From contig CP051152.1 in NCBI GenBank assembly GCA_003970805.2, positions 1,674,001 to 1,738,000 of the forward strand: a stretch of 64,000 nucleotides of DNA, read 5' to 3'. The notes beneath the pieces are model-generated. The model was not told the origin of the DNA. It did no database searches and saw nothing but the letters and a program-made list of their open reading frames with translations. A program made the position numbers and the translations under genes. Shown here piece by piece: positions 9,829-18,740 of the stretch (within the stretch, counting starts at the first letter, position 1; each line of letters begins with the position of its first letter). The stretch comes from Undibacterium piscinae (GTDB lineage: Bacteria; Pseudomonadota; Gammaproteobacteria; Burkholderiales; Burkholderiaceae_D).

Positions 9829-10577
9829 GCGTTCAATTCCCCATCTTCAAATTTATCCCACAAAGCAGTCTTAAACCAAATCGGCATTTGATCGGTTTTA
9901 ATTTCTATTTCATTGCCGTTAGTTACTTCCGCAATCCAGACTTTTTCATGACCTGAGTTATCAAAAATATAGGCGCGATCAGCAAATGCAACCGCGTCAT
10001 ATAACAAATCAAGTGAGCGCGTATAGCGGCTGATAATTTTATCTTCTGGCACTGGGTGCCCACCCGTTTCCACTCTGTGAAGAACGCGTGAAATATTAAT
10101 TTCAGGGTCTTCGGTAGCGACGTAATAAAGGTAAGTACGAAAGCCCGCCTGCTGTGCTTTTTCTAAGAAGTCCACTTTATCAGGAGAGGACATCACTGTC
10201 TCAAACGTGAACGCCATCTTGGCCTTCAGTAATTTATGCCGAATATAGTCTGCCAGTACCGATGCCCAATAGGAGTTAACATCAAGCGCTTCAAACAGTA
10301 TTACGCCATCCAGCACTTTCACGCTATCAATTTGATTCAGCAGGCCTGCACTGGCCAACAAGGTAGAGGCGCGTAAAAACTGTTGTAACTCTTCATTACT
10401 AGCATCGATTTCAAAGGGCGATAATTCCAAGCAGTGGTGCGTGCGGATTTCCTTTTCGATTTCATCTGCGTTGATATACACGCCCAACCATTCAGCTGGC
10501 AACATGTCTTTAATCGTGCTCTTACCAGAACCATTCGGCCCCGCAAATACGCGCAAACGCGGAAGTTGCGCACTCAT
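9825..10577 (-). CDS. Zeta-toxin-like P-loop kinase (250 aa)
   Basis: P-loop protein with Walker A GPNGSGKST (13-21), then YINADEIEKEIR, FTFETVMSS (about 123-131) and RVETGGHPVPEDKI with a following SRY, the pattern seen in zeta-toxin/UDP-GlcNAc-kinase-like proteins. Classical zeta toxins phosphorylate UDP-N-acetylglucosamine and block cell-wall synthesis; whether this one does is unknown. It sits inside the restriction operon, overlapping both the 82-aa gene upstream and hsdR downstream by four bases. The arrangement resembles other type I loci that carry an embedded suicide effector, such as prrC next to hsd genes. A plain nucleotide kinase without toxic activity is the main alternative. 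Confidence 0.8.
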   Translation of the reverse strand: MSAQLPRLRVFAGPNGSGKSTIKDMLPAEWLGVYINADEIEKEIRTHHCLELSPFEIDASNEELQQFLRASTLLASAGLLNQIDSVKVLDGVILFEALDVNSYWASVLADYIRHKLLKAKMAFTFETVMSSPDKVDFLEKAQQAGFRTYLYYVATEDPEINISRVLHRVETGGHPVPEDKIISRYTRSLDLLYDAVAFADRAYIFDNSGHEKVWIAEVTNGNEIEIKTDQMPIWFKTALWDKFEDGELNA

Positions 10578-10822
10578 CGAGCACGCACCCGTACACGCTT
10601 ACTGCCAGGAACGACAGCCACGGGCACACGCAAAGTGCGAATCAATCGTTGGCTTCCGTCCGCTGAAGTTTCGACCAAGCGCCCATTCACGGCTTCCTTC
10701 ACCTTACCGCTGGTTGTTAATGCTTGATAATAGGCGCGTCTAACCGCATTACCGGCGAGTTCAGGAATTCGTGCCTCCATTGCCTGCATGGATTGCTCGT
10801 TCATTTTTATGCTTCGCTTCAT
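10574..10822 (-). CDS. Small basic protein upstream of zeta-like kinase, possible antitoxin (82 aa)
   Basis: I do not recognise a named family. An ATG at 10822 preceded by GAGGGAG at good spacing is preferred over the in-frame ATG 27 bases upstream, which lacks a ribosome site. The N-terminal half looks helical (EQSMQAMEARIPELAGNAV) and the C-terminus is strongly basic (SKRVRVRAR). The stop overlaps the start of the zeta-like kinase by four bases, the usual layout of a toxin-antitoxin or chaperone-client pair, and the gene starts 65 bases after hsdS. Antitoxin function is inferred from size, position and coupling only. Confidence 0.65.
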   Translation of the reverse strand: MKRSIKMNEQSMQAMEARIPELAGNAVRRAYYQALTTSGKVKEAVNGRLVETSADGSQRLIRTLRVPVAVVPGSKRVRVRAR

Positions 10823-10887
10823 GATTGCTCCCTCATCGTGTATCTTCAATACATCATTATTACAATAGCATTTTTTCTTGCGTCACA

Positions 10888-11955
10888 TCAGATTTGATCT
10901 ATTAATCGAATTCTGCCAGTTAGCAAAACTTGCATCATTCCTTGCTTGATCAAACGTGCTTTCTTGAGTTTGGTTTCTAACGAGACGATTTCAACATCGA
11001 TATCATGAAGGATGTTGGCAATTGCTGTTTGCTCATCGTACGGTGGAAAATTACACTCAAGTATCAACAACTTCGAAATAGAAAGTCCTGGCTGTGCTGA
11101 TGACTCTGAATATTGATTCAAATTCATCCGTTTCAAGACTTGCGATAGCCAACGAATGTCAGTACCTTTTTTGGGCGTTACGACGATCGCATGCTCTGAC
11201 GCAAAAAATTGTCCATCTACAATTGAGATATTGCCGCATAAAGCACCTTGCCGTCCGATGAGCGCGTAACTTCCATCGTGAGTGAAACGCTTTGTAAAAC
11301 CACGCAGTCCGTTTCCACCATAACATGGGAAGCGAGAATGCTCATCAATATCAATACTGGTTATTCCTTCTCCGCTTTTCATCGTGCAAATGGCACTCAA
11401 TCGTCTAGTTTTCCAATCTGCATTAAAACCAGGCAATCGTCGTCGCCCCGTGAATAGCTCCTGAACCACACCTTGCTTGATCTGACTTTTCTTTGCCAGA
11501 TATTGCTCAATCGACTCAATTAGAGTATCGGCATCGCTTAATGCATCTGCAATAGTAAGTTGCTCAACCTTCGATGGAGGCATCGAAATAACAATTTCAT
11601 GTAAATCATTGCGATTAACGCCAGGGACTCCACTCTTACCACTATAAGTATGAAAATTAATAGTTCTAAGCATATAGGAAACGAACAAAGGATCGTTTCC
11701 ATGAAAATCACGTACATATAGTGTCGTGTTTAACGGCCAGAAGTCTTCACTAACATAAAAGACCTGTCCAATAGTTCCATATCGACCAGTCACTACACCT
11801 GGCGCTCTTACCTTAAACTCATTGTGTGTTACTTCAATCCCCGAAGATGTAACAATTGGCACGTTGCCCATTTTTCGAAGACGCTGTGGGAGATCGAAAC
11901 CACGCTGAAGAGTAGCGACGTTCCCCAAAAAATCTTTCTTCCAAGGTTCACTCAC
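10888..11955 (-). CDS. hsdS: Type I restriction enzyme specificity subunit HsdS (355 aa)
   Basis: DNA-recognition subunit with two target recognition domains. The first spans about 1-130 with the conserved helix KVEQLTIADALSDADTLIES after it. The second begins around LPGFNADWKTRRL and ends with a matching helix, DEQTAIANILHDIDVEIVSL. Each half ends with KKSQIKQG/KKARLIKQG followed by ELFTGR or VLLTGR, the repeated spacer typical of HsdS. At 355 residues it is slightly shorter than many HsdS proteins but has both halves. The start overlaps the hsdM stop by four bases. It sets the sequence specificity of both methylation and restriction. Confidence 0.95.
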   Translation of the reverse strand: MSEPWKKDFLGNVATLQRGFDLPQRLRKMGNVPIVTSSGIEVTHNEFKVRAPGVVTGRYGTIGQVFYVSEDFWPLNTTLYVRDFHGNDPLFVSYMLRTINFHTYSGKSGVPGVNRNDLHEIVISMPPSKVEQLTIADALSDADTLIESIEQYLAKKSQIKQGVVQELFTGRRRLPGFNADWKTRRLSAICTMKSGEGITSIDIDEHSRFPCYGGNGLRGFTKRFTHDGSYALIGRQGALCGNISIVDGQFFASEHAIVVTPKKGTDIRWLSQVLKRMNLNQYSESSAQPGLSISKLLILECNFPPYDEQTAIANILHDIDVEIVSLETKLKKARLIKQGMMQVLLTGRIRLIDQI

Positions 11956-14672
11956 AATACAAACCCCATTTTTCTAAGATGTATCGCCACCTTAAATTCT
12001 GAAGAAATTACGTTCTTTGTGATTGTTGATTGTGTAGTTTCATAACGCTCAACCAATTCTTTCACTCGATGGGTCAATGCGTGACTGATACTATTCATTT
12101 CACCATGAATTGCTGCATCCAGAACAGCTATCCATTTATCTTCCACGGTTAAAGTCTTAATGTCATCAACCGTTAGCTCTGGGTATTTTTCAAACGCAAG
12201 TATGTCGAGCGCATCCTCCGCAACTCTCACTGCACTTTTCAGGGTACTCACTTCGTCCACAAGATCAAGATAGCGACTCAGCACACGCAATTCATTTAGG
12301 TCGTCATTTTCTGGTTCTAACGGAAGCCTAGCTAATGCATCTTTTTCCGCTTCATCAAACAAATTCGACACAATTTCGTCGAAAGACTTTACTGTTGCAA
12401 CAGCCGTTTTATATAACTCAAGAAATACACGTTCTTCGTCGGCTATGTTTGTTTTTAAGCGCGCATTTATCACTGCTACGGTGACTTTTCCCTTGGCATT
12501 GGCAATATTATGCATGCGAGTATCATCAATCATATCTGAGACACGTTGCCACGCAGCTTTTCGCTTTTTGACCGCTGCGGAATATTTGGCATGACTTGTT
12601 GGGCTGGCCAACTGCCAAACTAGAAGAATCGCTTCACGCAATGCATCGAGAGCATCATTTCTATTTTCGACCTGACCAAGTATGCCCTCTTCACCACTAT
12701 TCTCTTCCTGCAGCTCAGTCAATAGCGTGTTCGCATTTTCCAGATCGGCGACAAGTTGATTGATACAGTCTTGCTCTTTCGAAAAATAACGTGCCACGAT
12801 CAATTGCTTCGGAACGAGATCACATGTCCATCCTTTGTCCAATTGTTTATCTGGCTTGCCGTCTTTACCTTTCTTAATTTCAATGACGCGATAGGTTTCG
12901 GCCTTCCATCCGTCTGCTGCAATTAAGTAGCAATCGTCTTGCATCGTCGCTTCCCAATAATTCATCAAATGCTGATAAACATCATAAGCATCAATCAACG
13001 CACGTCCTTGATAATGCGTTAATAGCCCTTCGGCGACTTCAGCAATCAATTCTTTAGGGTGAAAGCCTACTTGTAGTGCTTTAAGAGTAGTGATGACGGG
13101 CTTACGCCATTGATCAAAATACGTATTCATGTCGACTATAAAAGTGGAGAACTGTGGGTGCGCATAAATACTTGTTTTGATATCAGGCTTCGCAATCGCG
13201 AGATCAAAATATCCGGGGCGATTGGATTTAAACAATGCGTCTTTCAATTCAGGACATACCGCCCAATAGTTTTGCAATGCATCTATATCGGCGACTGGAA
13301 TACCACCGTTAAGATGGCCGTCAATGTCTTGCAAATCTTCTGCCATGGACGAATCAACGTACCGAGGTAGATGGAGATTAAACTCATTTTTTTCGATTTC
13401 CTCATACGACACCATGCGGCCAAACTTAGGGTCACGACTATCTTGACGCATAAAAACATCGACTATTTTGTGCACATCTTGCTCACGCAAACGATTTTTA
13501 GGACCATCCTTCATAAAACCACGGCTTGCATCAACCATAAAAATGCCTTTGCGTGATTGCGCGTCCTCCTTGTCAATCACGATGATACAAGCTGGTATAC
13601 CCGTTCCAAAAAACAGATTGGCAGGCAGACCGATAACCCCCTTAATGTAACCGCGTCGTATCAAATTACGCCGAATGTTTGCCTCTGCGTTCCCTCTAAA
13701 TAATATCCCGTGCGGCAAAATACACGCACCTTTCCCGGTATTCTTAAGCGAACGGATGATGTGTAGTAAGTAGGCGAAATCGCCTTGCTTTGCAGGAGGC
13801 ACACCGAAAGTATCGAAACGATCAAATGGATCATTTAATGGCGATAAACCCGTACTCCAGCGCTTATCTGAAAAAGGTGGATTGGCGACGACGTAATCAA
13901 AGGTTTTAAGCGATTCGCCCTCCTTGAATTTGGGGTCAGCCAATGTATTACCTTGCGCGATCAATGCAGTAGGGTTGTTATGCAAAATCATGTTCATGTG
14001 CGCTAGACCGCTTGTCGCCTCATCTTTTTCTTGGCCGTAGAGAGTAACGGGTGTGGCTGCTTCGTCGCCTACTTTCAACAACAACGAGCCTGAACCACAG
14101 GTCGGATCATAAACCGTCGTTTCACTCGTGGTACGTGCACCACCAATACCGATAATCTTTGCCATGATGCGGCTAACTTCAGCGGGTGTGTAAAACTGCC
14201 CCTTACTTTTGCCGCTTTCACTAGCAAAATGGCGCATGAGGTATTCATAAGCATCGCCGAGAATATCATCACCGTCTGCGCGATTCTTACTAAAATCTAA
14301 TTCAGGCTTTTCAAAGATCGCAATCAAATTGGTGAGGCGATCGACCATTTCTTTACCTGTACCAAGAAGTGCAGTTTCATTGAAATCTGCTTTGATACGA
14401 AGCCTGTTTGCTTTGGCCAACGGATCAATAATTTTCTTGTTAATCTGATCGCCAATGTCACTCGTACCCTTGAGCGCAACCATATCTTTAAAACTGGAAC
14501 CTTTTGGAATAATGATGGATGCATAAGGAATATCGGCAAATTTATCACTGACGTACTTAATAAAAAGCATGACCAAAACATAGTCTTTGTATTGACTGGC
14601 ATCCATGCCGCCGCGAAGTTCGTCGCATGATGCCCAGAGCGATGAATAGAGTTCTGATTTTTTAATTGCCAT
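11952..14672 (-). CDS. hsdM: Type I restriction enzyme methyltransferase subunit HsdM (906 aa, long form)
   Basis: N6-adenine methyltransferase of the type I enzyme. The N-terminal HsdM_N region is followed by the AdoMet motif DPTCGSGS (189-196) and the catalytic NPPF (264-267). After the catalytic domain it continues for about 400 residues, rich in predicted helix and ending with KELVERYETTQSTI. That makes it much longer than the classical 500-residue HsdM, as in a known long subfamily. With HsdS it would modify the host recognition sites. It is the first gene of the hsdM-hsdS-82aa-kinase-hsdR-ygjP transcription unit. Confidence 0.95.
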   Translation of the reverse strand: MAIKKSELYSSLWASCDELRGGMDASQYKDYVLVMLFIKYVSDKFADIPYASIIIPKGSSFKDMVALKGTSDIGDQINKKIIDPLAKANRLRIKADFNETALLGTGKEMVDRLTNLIAIFEKPELDFSKNRADGDDILGDAYEYLMRHFASESGKSKGQFYTPAEVSRIMAKIIGIGGARTTSETTVYDPTCGSGSLLLKVGDEAATPVTLYGQEKDEATSGLAHMNMILHNNPTALIAQGNTLADPKFKEGESLKTFDYVVANPPFSDKRWSTGLSPLNDPFDRFDTFGVPPAKQGDFAYLLHIIRSLKNTGKGACILPHGILFRGNAEANIRRNLIRRGYIKGVIGLPANLFFGTGIPACIIVIDKEDAQSRKGIFMVDASRGFMKDGPKNRLREQDVHKIVDVFMRQDSRDPKFGRMVSYEEIEKNEFNLHLPRYVDSSMAEDLQDIDGHLNGGIPVADIDALQNYWAVCPELKDALFKSNRPGYFDLAIAKPDIKTSIYAHPQFSTFIVDMNTYFDQWRKPVITTLKALQVGFHPKELIAEVAEGLLTHYQGRALIDAYDVYQHLMNYWEATMQDDCYLIAADGWKAETYRVIEIKKGKDGKPDKQLDKGWTCDLVPKQLIVARYFSKEQDCINQLVADLENANTLLTELQEENSGEEGILGQVENRNDALDALREAILLVWQLASPTSHAKYSAAVKKRKAAWQRVSDMIDDTRMHNIANAKGKVTVAVINARLKTNIADEERVFLELYKTAVATVKSFDEIVSNLFDEAEKDALARLPLEPENDDLNELRVLSRYLDLVDEVSTLKSAVRVAEDALDILAFEKYPELTVDDIKTLTVEDKWIAVLDAAIHGEMNSISHALTHRVKELVERYETTQSTITKNVISSEFKVAIHLRKMGFVL

Positions 14673-14801
14673 TTAATTCGATCTTCATTGTTATGTCTAT
14701 CTCGCGGCTAAAACCACATCCGCAATAATTCAATATTTGAGCTACGACTTCTTATCAATACATCGTCATAAGAAAACGCCACATTTAGGAAAGTAATAAA
14801 A

Positions 14802-14999
14802 TCAATCCGCTATCGCAATTTGATTCTCATCTGAGCCACCGGATTTAACCCAGGCATCGACATCAGCTCGCTGAAATTTCCAGAAACGCCCAACCCGATG
14901 AGCCGGCATATTTTTCTTGGCGATCCACGCATAGATGGAGTCCTTACTGACGCCAAGGTAGTCAGCAATCTCTTCCACCGATAACCAGCGGTCTAACAT
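14802..14999 (-). CDS. Excisionase-family helix-turn-helix protein (about 65 aa)
   Basis: Small DNA-binding protein of the MerR/excisionase HTH_17 type: RWLSVEEIADYLGVSKDSIY is the helix-turn-helix and HRVGRFWKFQRADVDAW the adjoining wing. I place the start at 14999, where GGAAGA lies seven bases upstream; in-frame ATGs at 15014 and 15053 would add 5 or 18 residues. It precedes hsdM by 129 bases on the same strand. It could regulate the restriction operon, or be a recombination directionality factor left from the mobile island whose integrase remnant is at 18741-19236. Confidence 0.82.
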   Translation of the reverse strand: MLDRWLSVEEIADYLGVSKDSIYAWIAKKNMPAHRVGRFWKFQRADVDAWVKSGGSDENQIAIAD

Positions 15000-15249
15000 A
15001 ACGGGATCTTCCATATCAAAATAAACCTTCCAAAGGCGCAAAAAACTATACATGATTCAAGCGTAGTATAGCCGTTTAGACCCGATTAAGCATGAATAAG
15101 AGAGATTTAGATGGCCATGTCGCTATTTATTTAAGTTACCAATAGATAATATCGTAATTTACTGCACCGTCTATACGACAGGCTTAATGTCGCCGTGATT
15201 TGTATTTTCCAAAAATGCAAGAAATAGCACATCACCGCGACACTTAGCT

Positions 15250-15750
15250 TTAACTCTTCGCTGATATCCTATTCATTGGCGTGACGCCGATAAACCATGC
15301 AGGGATAAGCGTCTGAAAATCCGTACGGACATATTGAGCTGGAGTGATCCAATATGCAGGATCAATCATGTACTCAATAGGCTGCTTAGCATTGGTTTTG
15401 TCCCTAACGAATATGGCGTGTCTACCGATTTCCGTTTCTGGATCATAGTCCACCATCACTATCGCGACATTGTGAATATCGACGAGACCAGTTTCGACCT
15501 CTTTGTAGATGGTTGAAACAAAACCGTAGTGAGCGAGAATCTTGTTGATCATTTCCTCCGTCACATAATATGGGCCGTTGGCGGGATGGCCGAATTTATC
15601 GATGGCCACCTGCATGACATCATCTAAAGATTTGCTGACGATCATTGCGATACAGGCGAAGGCACAGTCGTGATCAACAGCCTGCTGTACCCGCTTGAAG
15701 GCGGGTTGAATTGCCTGCGTTTGATTAACTGCTGATGGAATAGTAGCCAT
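15250..15750 (-). CDS. C39-like papain-fold cysteine peptidase (166 aa)
   Basis: The start at 15750 is supported by AAGGAG seven bases upstream; a GTG 54 bases further up is less likely. Residues AVDHDCAFACIAMIV (Cys29), GRHAIFV (His111) and MIDPAYW (Asp130) match the Cys-His-Asp spacing of peptidase C39-type papain folds. There is no signal peptide, ATP-binding cassette or membrane segment, so it is a free-standing soluble domain. It lies between the IS66 copy and the defence cluster on the same strand. Function is unknown: processing of a small peptide, de-conjugation, or an effector role are all possible. Confidence 0.62.
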   Translation of the reverse strand: MATIPSAVNQTQAIQPAFKRVQQAVDHDCAFACIAMIVSKSLDDVMQVAIDKFGHPANGPYYVTEEMINKILAHYGFVSTIYKEVETGLVDIHNVAIVMVDYDPETEIGRHAIFVRDKTNAKQPIEYMIDPAYWITPAQYVRTDFQTLIPAWFIGVTPMNRISAKS

Positions 15751-15980
15751 AGCTTTGCTCCTTAAGAATAGGATGGCATTTAAAATGCGCGCAGCAAAAC
15801 CCACTTGAAAAGTGATGAGTTTAGAAAAAGTAGGGAATGGTCGAAATCTTATTGAACCCCTTGATTACATCAGGACGAAATCTGAAGAATCTGATTCAAG
15901 CGGACGCTGCTGCGCGGGGATGTCAAACTCTAGCGATTAAACAAGCGAATAGCCGATTCAATATTAGTTTTAACAAGCAT

Positions 15981-15988
15981 ATTTTACT
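15981..15988. repeat. Target-site duplication, left side of complete IS66
   Basis: The octamer ATTTTACT directly precedes the IS terminus GTAAGCG at 15989 and is repeated exactly after the other terminus at 18476-18483. Eight bases is the usual duplication length for IS66 elements, so this copy inserted here by transposition. Confidence 0.93.
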
Positions 15989-16066
15989 GTAAGCGTCCAA
16001 CGCAACCATCTGGAAATCGATAACGATATAAGTGACACTCGACTCTTTCAATGATCTGGAGTTAGC

Positions 16067-16468
16067 ATGAATTTCAATCCTCTCAAAGTGGCGTTTTGGA
16101 CTAAGCATCAGCAGCACTGGGCTGAGAGCGGCTTATCACTGAGCGCGTATTGTCGACGTGAAGCCATCGGCTATTCAACGTTTTATACCTGGCGCAAACG
16201 CCTCGCTTCCATCGTTATTGATCAGAGTGTCACACTTGCCACACCCGCTGTAAAATCGCCAGTAGTTTCTCAAGCTAAGCACACCTCCCTCACGACAATC
16301 GCATCGACATCGCCGCGGCCAGCCATGAAGCCTTGCAAGTTGGTGCCGGTGTCGATCAGGGCATCACTTCCCGAGATTGTCTTGTGCAGCCCGGCCGGTT
16401 GGCAGGTGACTATTTCTAACCATGTTGACTTACCCGTGTTGGCGCAATTGCTGCGGCAACTACCATGA
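16067..16468 (+). CDS. tnpA: IS66 family accessory protein TnpA, 133 aa
   Basis: Helix-turn-helix protein at the 5' end of the complete IS66 element; the segment SLSAYCRREAIGYSTFY is the DNA-binding motif. Its stop overlaps the tnpB start by four bases. The protein is identical to that of the partial left copy. Confidence 0.93.
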   Translation: MNFNPLKVAFWTKHQQHWAESGLSLSAYCRREAIGYSTFYTWRKRLASIVIDQSVTLATPAVKSPVVSQAKHTSLTTIASTSPRPAMKPCKLVPVSIRASLPEIVLCSPAGWQVTISNHVDLPVLAQLLRQLP

Positions 16469-16812
16469 GCCTGCCACTGACTCCGGCACAGGTGTATCTC
16501 GCTGTCGAACCGATCGATATGCGCAGCGGTGTTGACGGACTTTCCCTGCATGTACAAGAAAGTTTGGGTAAGCCACCTTGCGATGGCAGTGCCTATGCAT
16601 TTCGTAACAAGAATAGCACCCGCATCAAGCTATTGATCTGGGATGGCACCGGTGTTTGGTTATGTATGCGACGCTTGCACAAAGGTCGCTTCGTCTGGCC
16701 GCAGAGCCATGATGCGGCGTGTGTCTTGTCGAACGAAGAATGGCAATGGCTCACCACGGGCGTTGACTGGCCCCGACTTAACGCGCCGCCACAATCGAAT
16801 TGGCGCGTATAA
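16465..16812 (+). CDS. tnpB: IS66 family accessory protein TnpB (Orf2), 115 aa
   Basis: Complete IS66 Orf2 protein with VEPIDMRSGVDGL and KLLIWDGTGVWL. Coupled to tnpA by an ATGA overlap and followed by tnpC after a 53-base gap. The protein is identical to that of the left copy. Confidence 0.94.
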   Translation: MSLPLTPAQVYLAVEPIDMRSGVDGLSLHVQESLGKPPCDGSAYAFRNKNSTRIKLLIWDGTGVWLCMRRLHKGRFVWPQSHDAACVLSNEEWQWLTTGVDWPRLNAPPQSNWRV

Positions 16813-16865
16813 AAAGGGATGCCTCCCCCTGTTAACTTTCGGTCGGGCGAGGTATACTTTCGTGC

Positions 16866-18431
16866 ATGGATATCGCCACCAAACTCGCCCAATTCAACGC
16901 TGACCCCGCACTGACTCAATGGGTGATGGCGCAGTTGAATGGGGCCGGACTGGCACAGGCGGAGAAGGCTGCTTTGCAGGATCAATTACGTCGCAAGGAG
17001 CACGATCTTCACGTCAAAGAATGCAAAATTCAAGCCTTGACTTTAGAACTGGCGTATCACAAACGTCTCAAATTCAGCGCAAAAGCCGAAGCGTTTACGG
17101 TACAACAACGCGACCTGTTTTTAGAGTGCGAACAAAGCGACCTGGCTGCGATGCAGGCCGAGCTTGCCCAATTATCTTCAGCGACAACACCACGTAAGCC
17201 AAGCCCTACCGGACGTAGGCCACTGCCAGCGGAACTGCCGCGCATTGAACATCGTCATGAGCCAGAAAGCTGCACCTGCGCTCAATGCGGCAAAGACCTG
17301 ATCAAGATCGGTGAAGACATCAGTGAACAACTCGACGTCGAACCAGCACGCTTCTTTGTGCATCGGCATATTCGCCCTCAATACGCCTGTCGCGCTTGTG
17401 AGACAGTCACCGCAGCAGCCATTCCCCCGGCAGTGATCGATCGTAGTCTGGCGGCACCAGGATTATTGGCATGGGTGGTAATTCAAAAATATCTCGATCA
17501 CTTACCACTGTATCGGATTGAGCAAATCAGCAGTCGACACGGTGTTGGCATTGCCCGCTCCACACTGGCCGAGTGGGTAGGACGTATTGGCGTCGCCCTG
17601 CAACCGCTCAGTGACCGGTTGGCAGAAATACTCAAGCAAGGACGAGTGCTGCATGCCGACGAAACCCCGGTGCCGCTGCTCGACCCCGGCAATGGTAAGA
17701 CCAAGCGTGCCTATCTATGGGCATATCGCAGCAATGCCTTAGAAGACCAGCCTGCCATCATCGTGTTCGATTTCCAAACCGGACGCAGTGGCAGTCATGC
17801 GCGCGCGTTTCTGCGGCATTGGCAAGGCCATCTTATGGTGGATGATTATGCCGGCTACAAAGCCCTGTTCGCGCTGGGCATCACCGAACTGGCCTGCCTG
17901 GCGCACGCCCGTCGCAAATTCTTCGACCTGCACGCCGCCAATGGGCATCCGATTGCCAATGAGGCACTTACACGCATTGCAAAGCTGTATCACATTGAGG
18001 CCGAGGGTAAAGGCGACAGTATCGAACAACGACAACAACGACGTGCTACACAGGCGCTGCCAGAACTCAAAGCGATGCATGCCTGGCTGATTCACACACG
18101 CCAACAGAGCGCCGATGGCAGCAGTCTCGCCAAAGCCATCGACTACAGCCTCAAACGCTGGAGCGCGATTGAACGCTACGCCAATAGCGGTCATCTGCCA
18201 ATCGACAATAATCCGATTGAAAACGCCATTCGCCCTATTGCCATTGGCAAAAAGAACTGGCTCTTCGCCGGTTCTGAACGAGCAGGCCGACAAGCTGCCG
18301 CCATTCAAAGCCTGCTCGCCACCGCGAAAGCCAATGGCATAGAACCTTTGGCATGGCTTAAAGGCACACTCGAAAAATTACCGACGCATCCAAACAGCCG
18401 GATTGATGAACTGCTACCGCTGCCTTGTTAA
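16866..18431 (+). CDS. tnpC: IS66 family transposase TnpC, 521 aa
   Basis: Full-length DDE transposase. In order: an N-terminal helical region; a zinc-finger segment with CTCAQCG (about 137-143) and a second pair in CRACE; the catalytic core with HADETPVPLL, then MVDDYAGYKALF; and the C-terminal NPIENAIRPIAIGKKNWLF, which includes the catalytic Glu region of IS66 transposases. Length is standard and the frame is open. This copy is probably active and could have supplied the second copy. Confidence 0.96.
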   Translation: MDIATKLAQFNADPALTQWVMAQLNGAGLAQAEKAALQDQLRRKEHDLHVKECKIQALTLELAYHKRLKFSAKAEAFTVQQRDLFLECEQSDLAAMQAELAQLSSATTPRKPSPTGRRPLPAELPRIEHRHEPESCTCAQCGKDLIKIGEDISEQLDVEPARFFVHRHIRPQYACRACETVTAAAIPPAVIDRSLAAPGLLAWVVIQKYLDHLPLYRIEQISSRHGVGIARSTLAEWVGRIGVALQPLSDRLAEILKQGRVLHADETPVPLLDPGNGKTKRAYLWAYRSNALEDQPAIIVFDFQTGRSGSHARAFLRHWQGHLMVDDYAGYKALFALGITELACLAHARRKFFDLHAANGHPIANEALTRIAKLYHIEAEGKGDSIEQRQQRRATQALPELKAMHAWLIHTRQQSADGSSLAKAIDYSLKRWSAIERYANSGHLPIDNNPIENAIRPIAIGKKNWLFAGSERAGRQAAAIQSLLATAKANGIEPLAWLKGTLEKLPTHPNSRIDELLPLPC

Positions 18432-18475
18432 TGCGCTTTAGGAATAAATGCTAGACGGATCTGTTGGACGCTTAC

Positions 18476-18483
18476 ATTTTACT
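18476..18483. repeat. Target-site duplication, right side of complete IS66
   Basis: ATTTTACT directly follows the IS right terminus (CGCTTAC) and matches the octamer at 15981-15988. Confidence 0.93.
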
Positions 18484-18740
18484 GGGGTTTTGACACCGAA
18501 AATCATGAAAATAACTTCGTGCAAAACTCACTTATGCTCTATGGAAATCGATGAATTTGGCATATTTCAAACACCAATCAGTTATTGCGACAAACGAACG
18601 ATTTTAAAATGCCAGGGAAGCGTTTTAAACCGCCACACAAGCCGCCGAACTCACTTAACCGGCCAATATGCAATCATTGTGACTTAACGCCGTAAAACGC
18701 CGAATACGAATACTATTGAGCGGTCAATGATTATCAATGA

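Larger units (their letters stand above)
15989..18475 (+). mobile_element. IS66-family insertion sequence, complete copy (2487 bp)
   Basis: Complete element with terminal inverted repeats beginning GTAAGCGTCCAAC at both ends, tnpA, tnpB and tnpC in order, and a perfect 8-bp target duplication (ATTTTACT). All three genes are open. It lies in opposite orientation to the partial copy at 1-1675, so the two bracket the defence cluster like the arms of a composite transposon. Insertion was into the spacer between the C39-like gene and the integrase remnant. Confidence 0.96.

Noticed and set aside
18448..18687. 79-codon plus-strand frame just after IS66
   Set aside because: It begins inside the IS terminus and crosses the target duplication, so it is an accident of insertion; no recognisable product.
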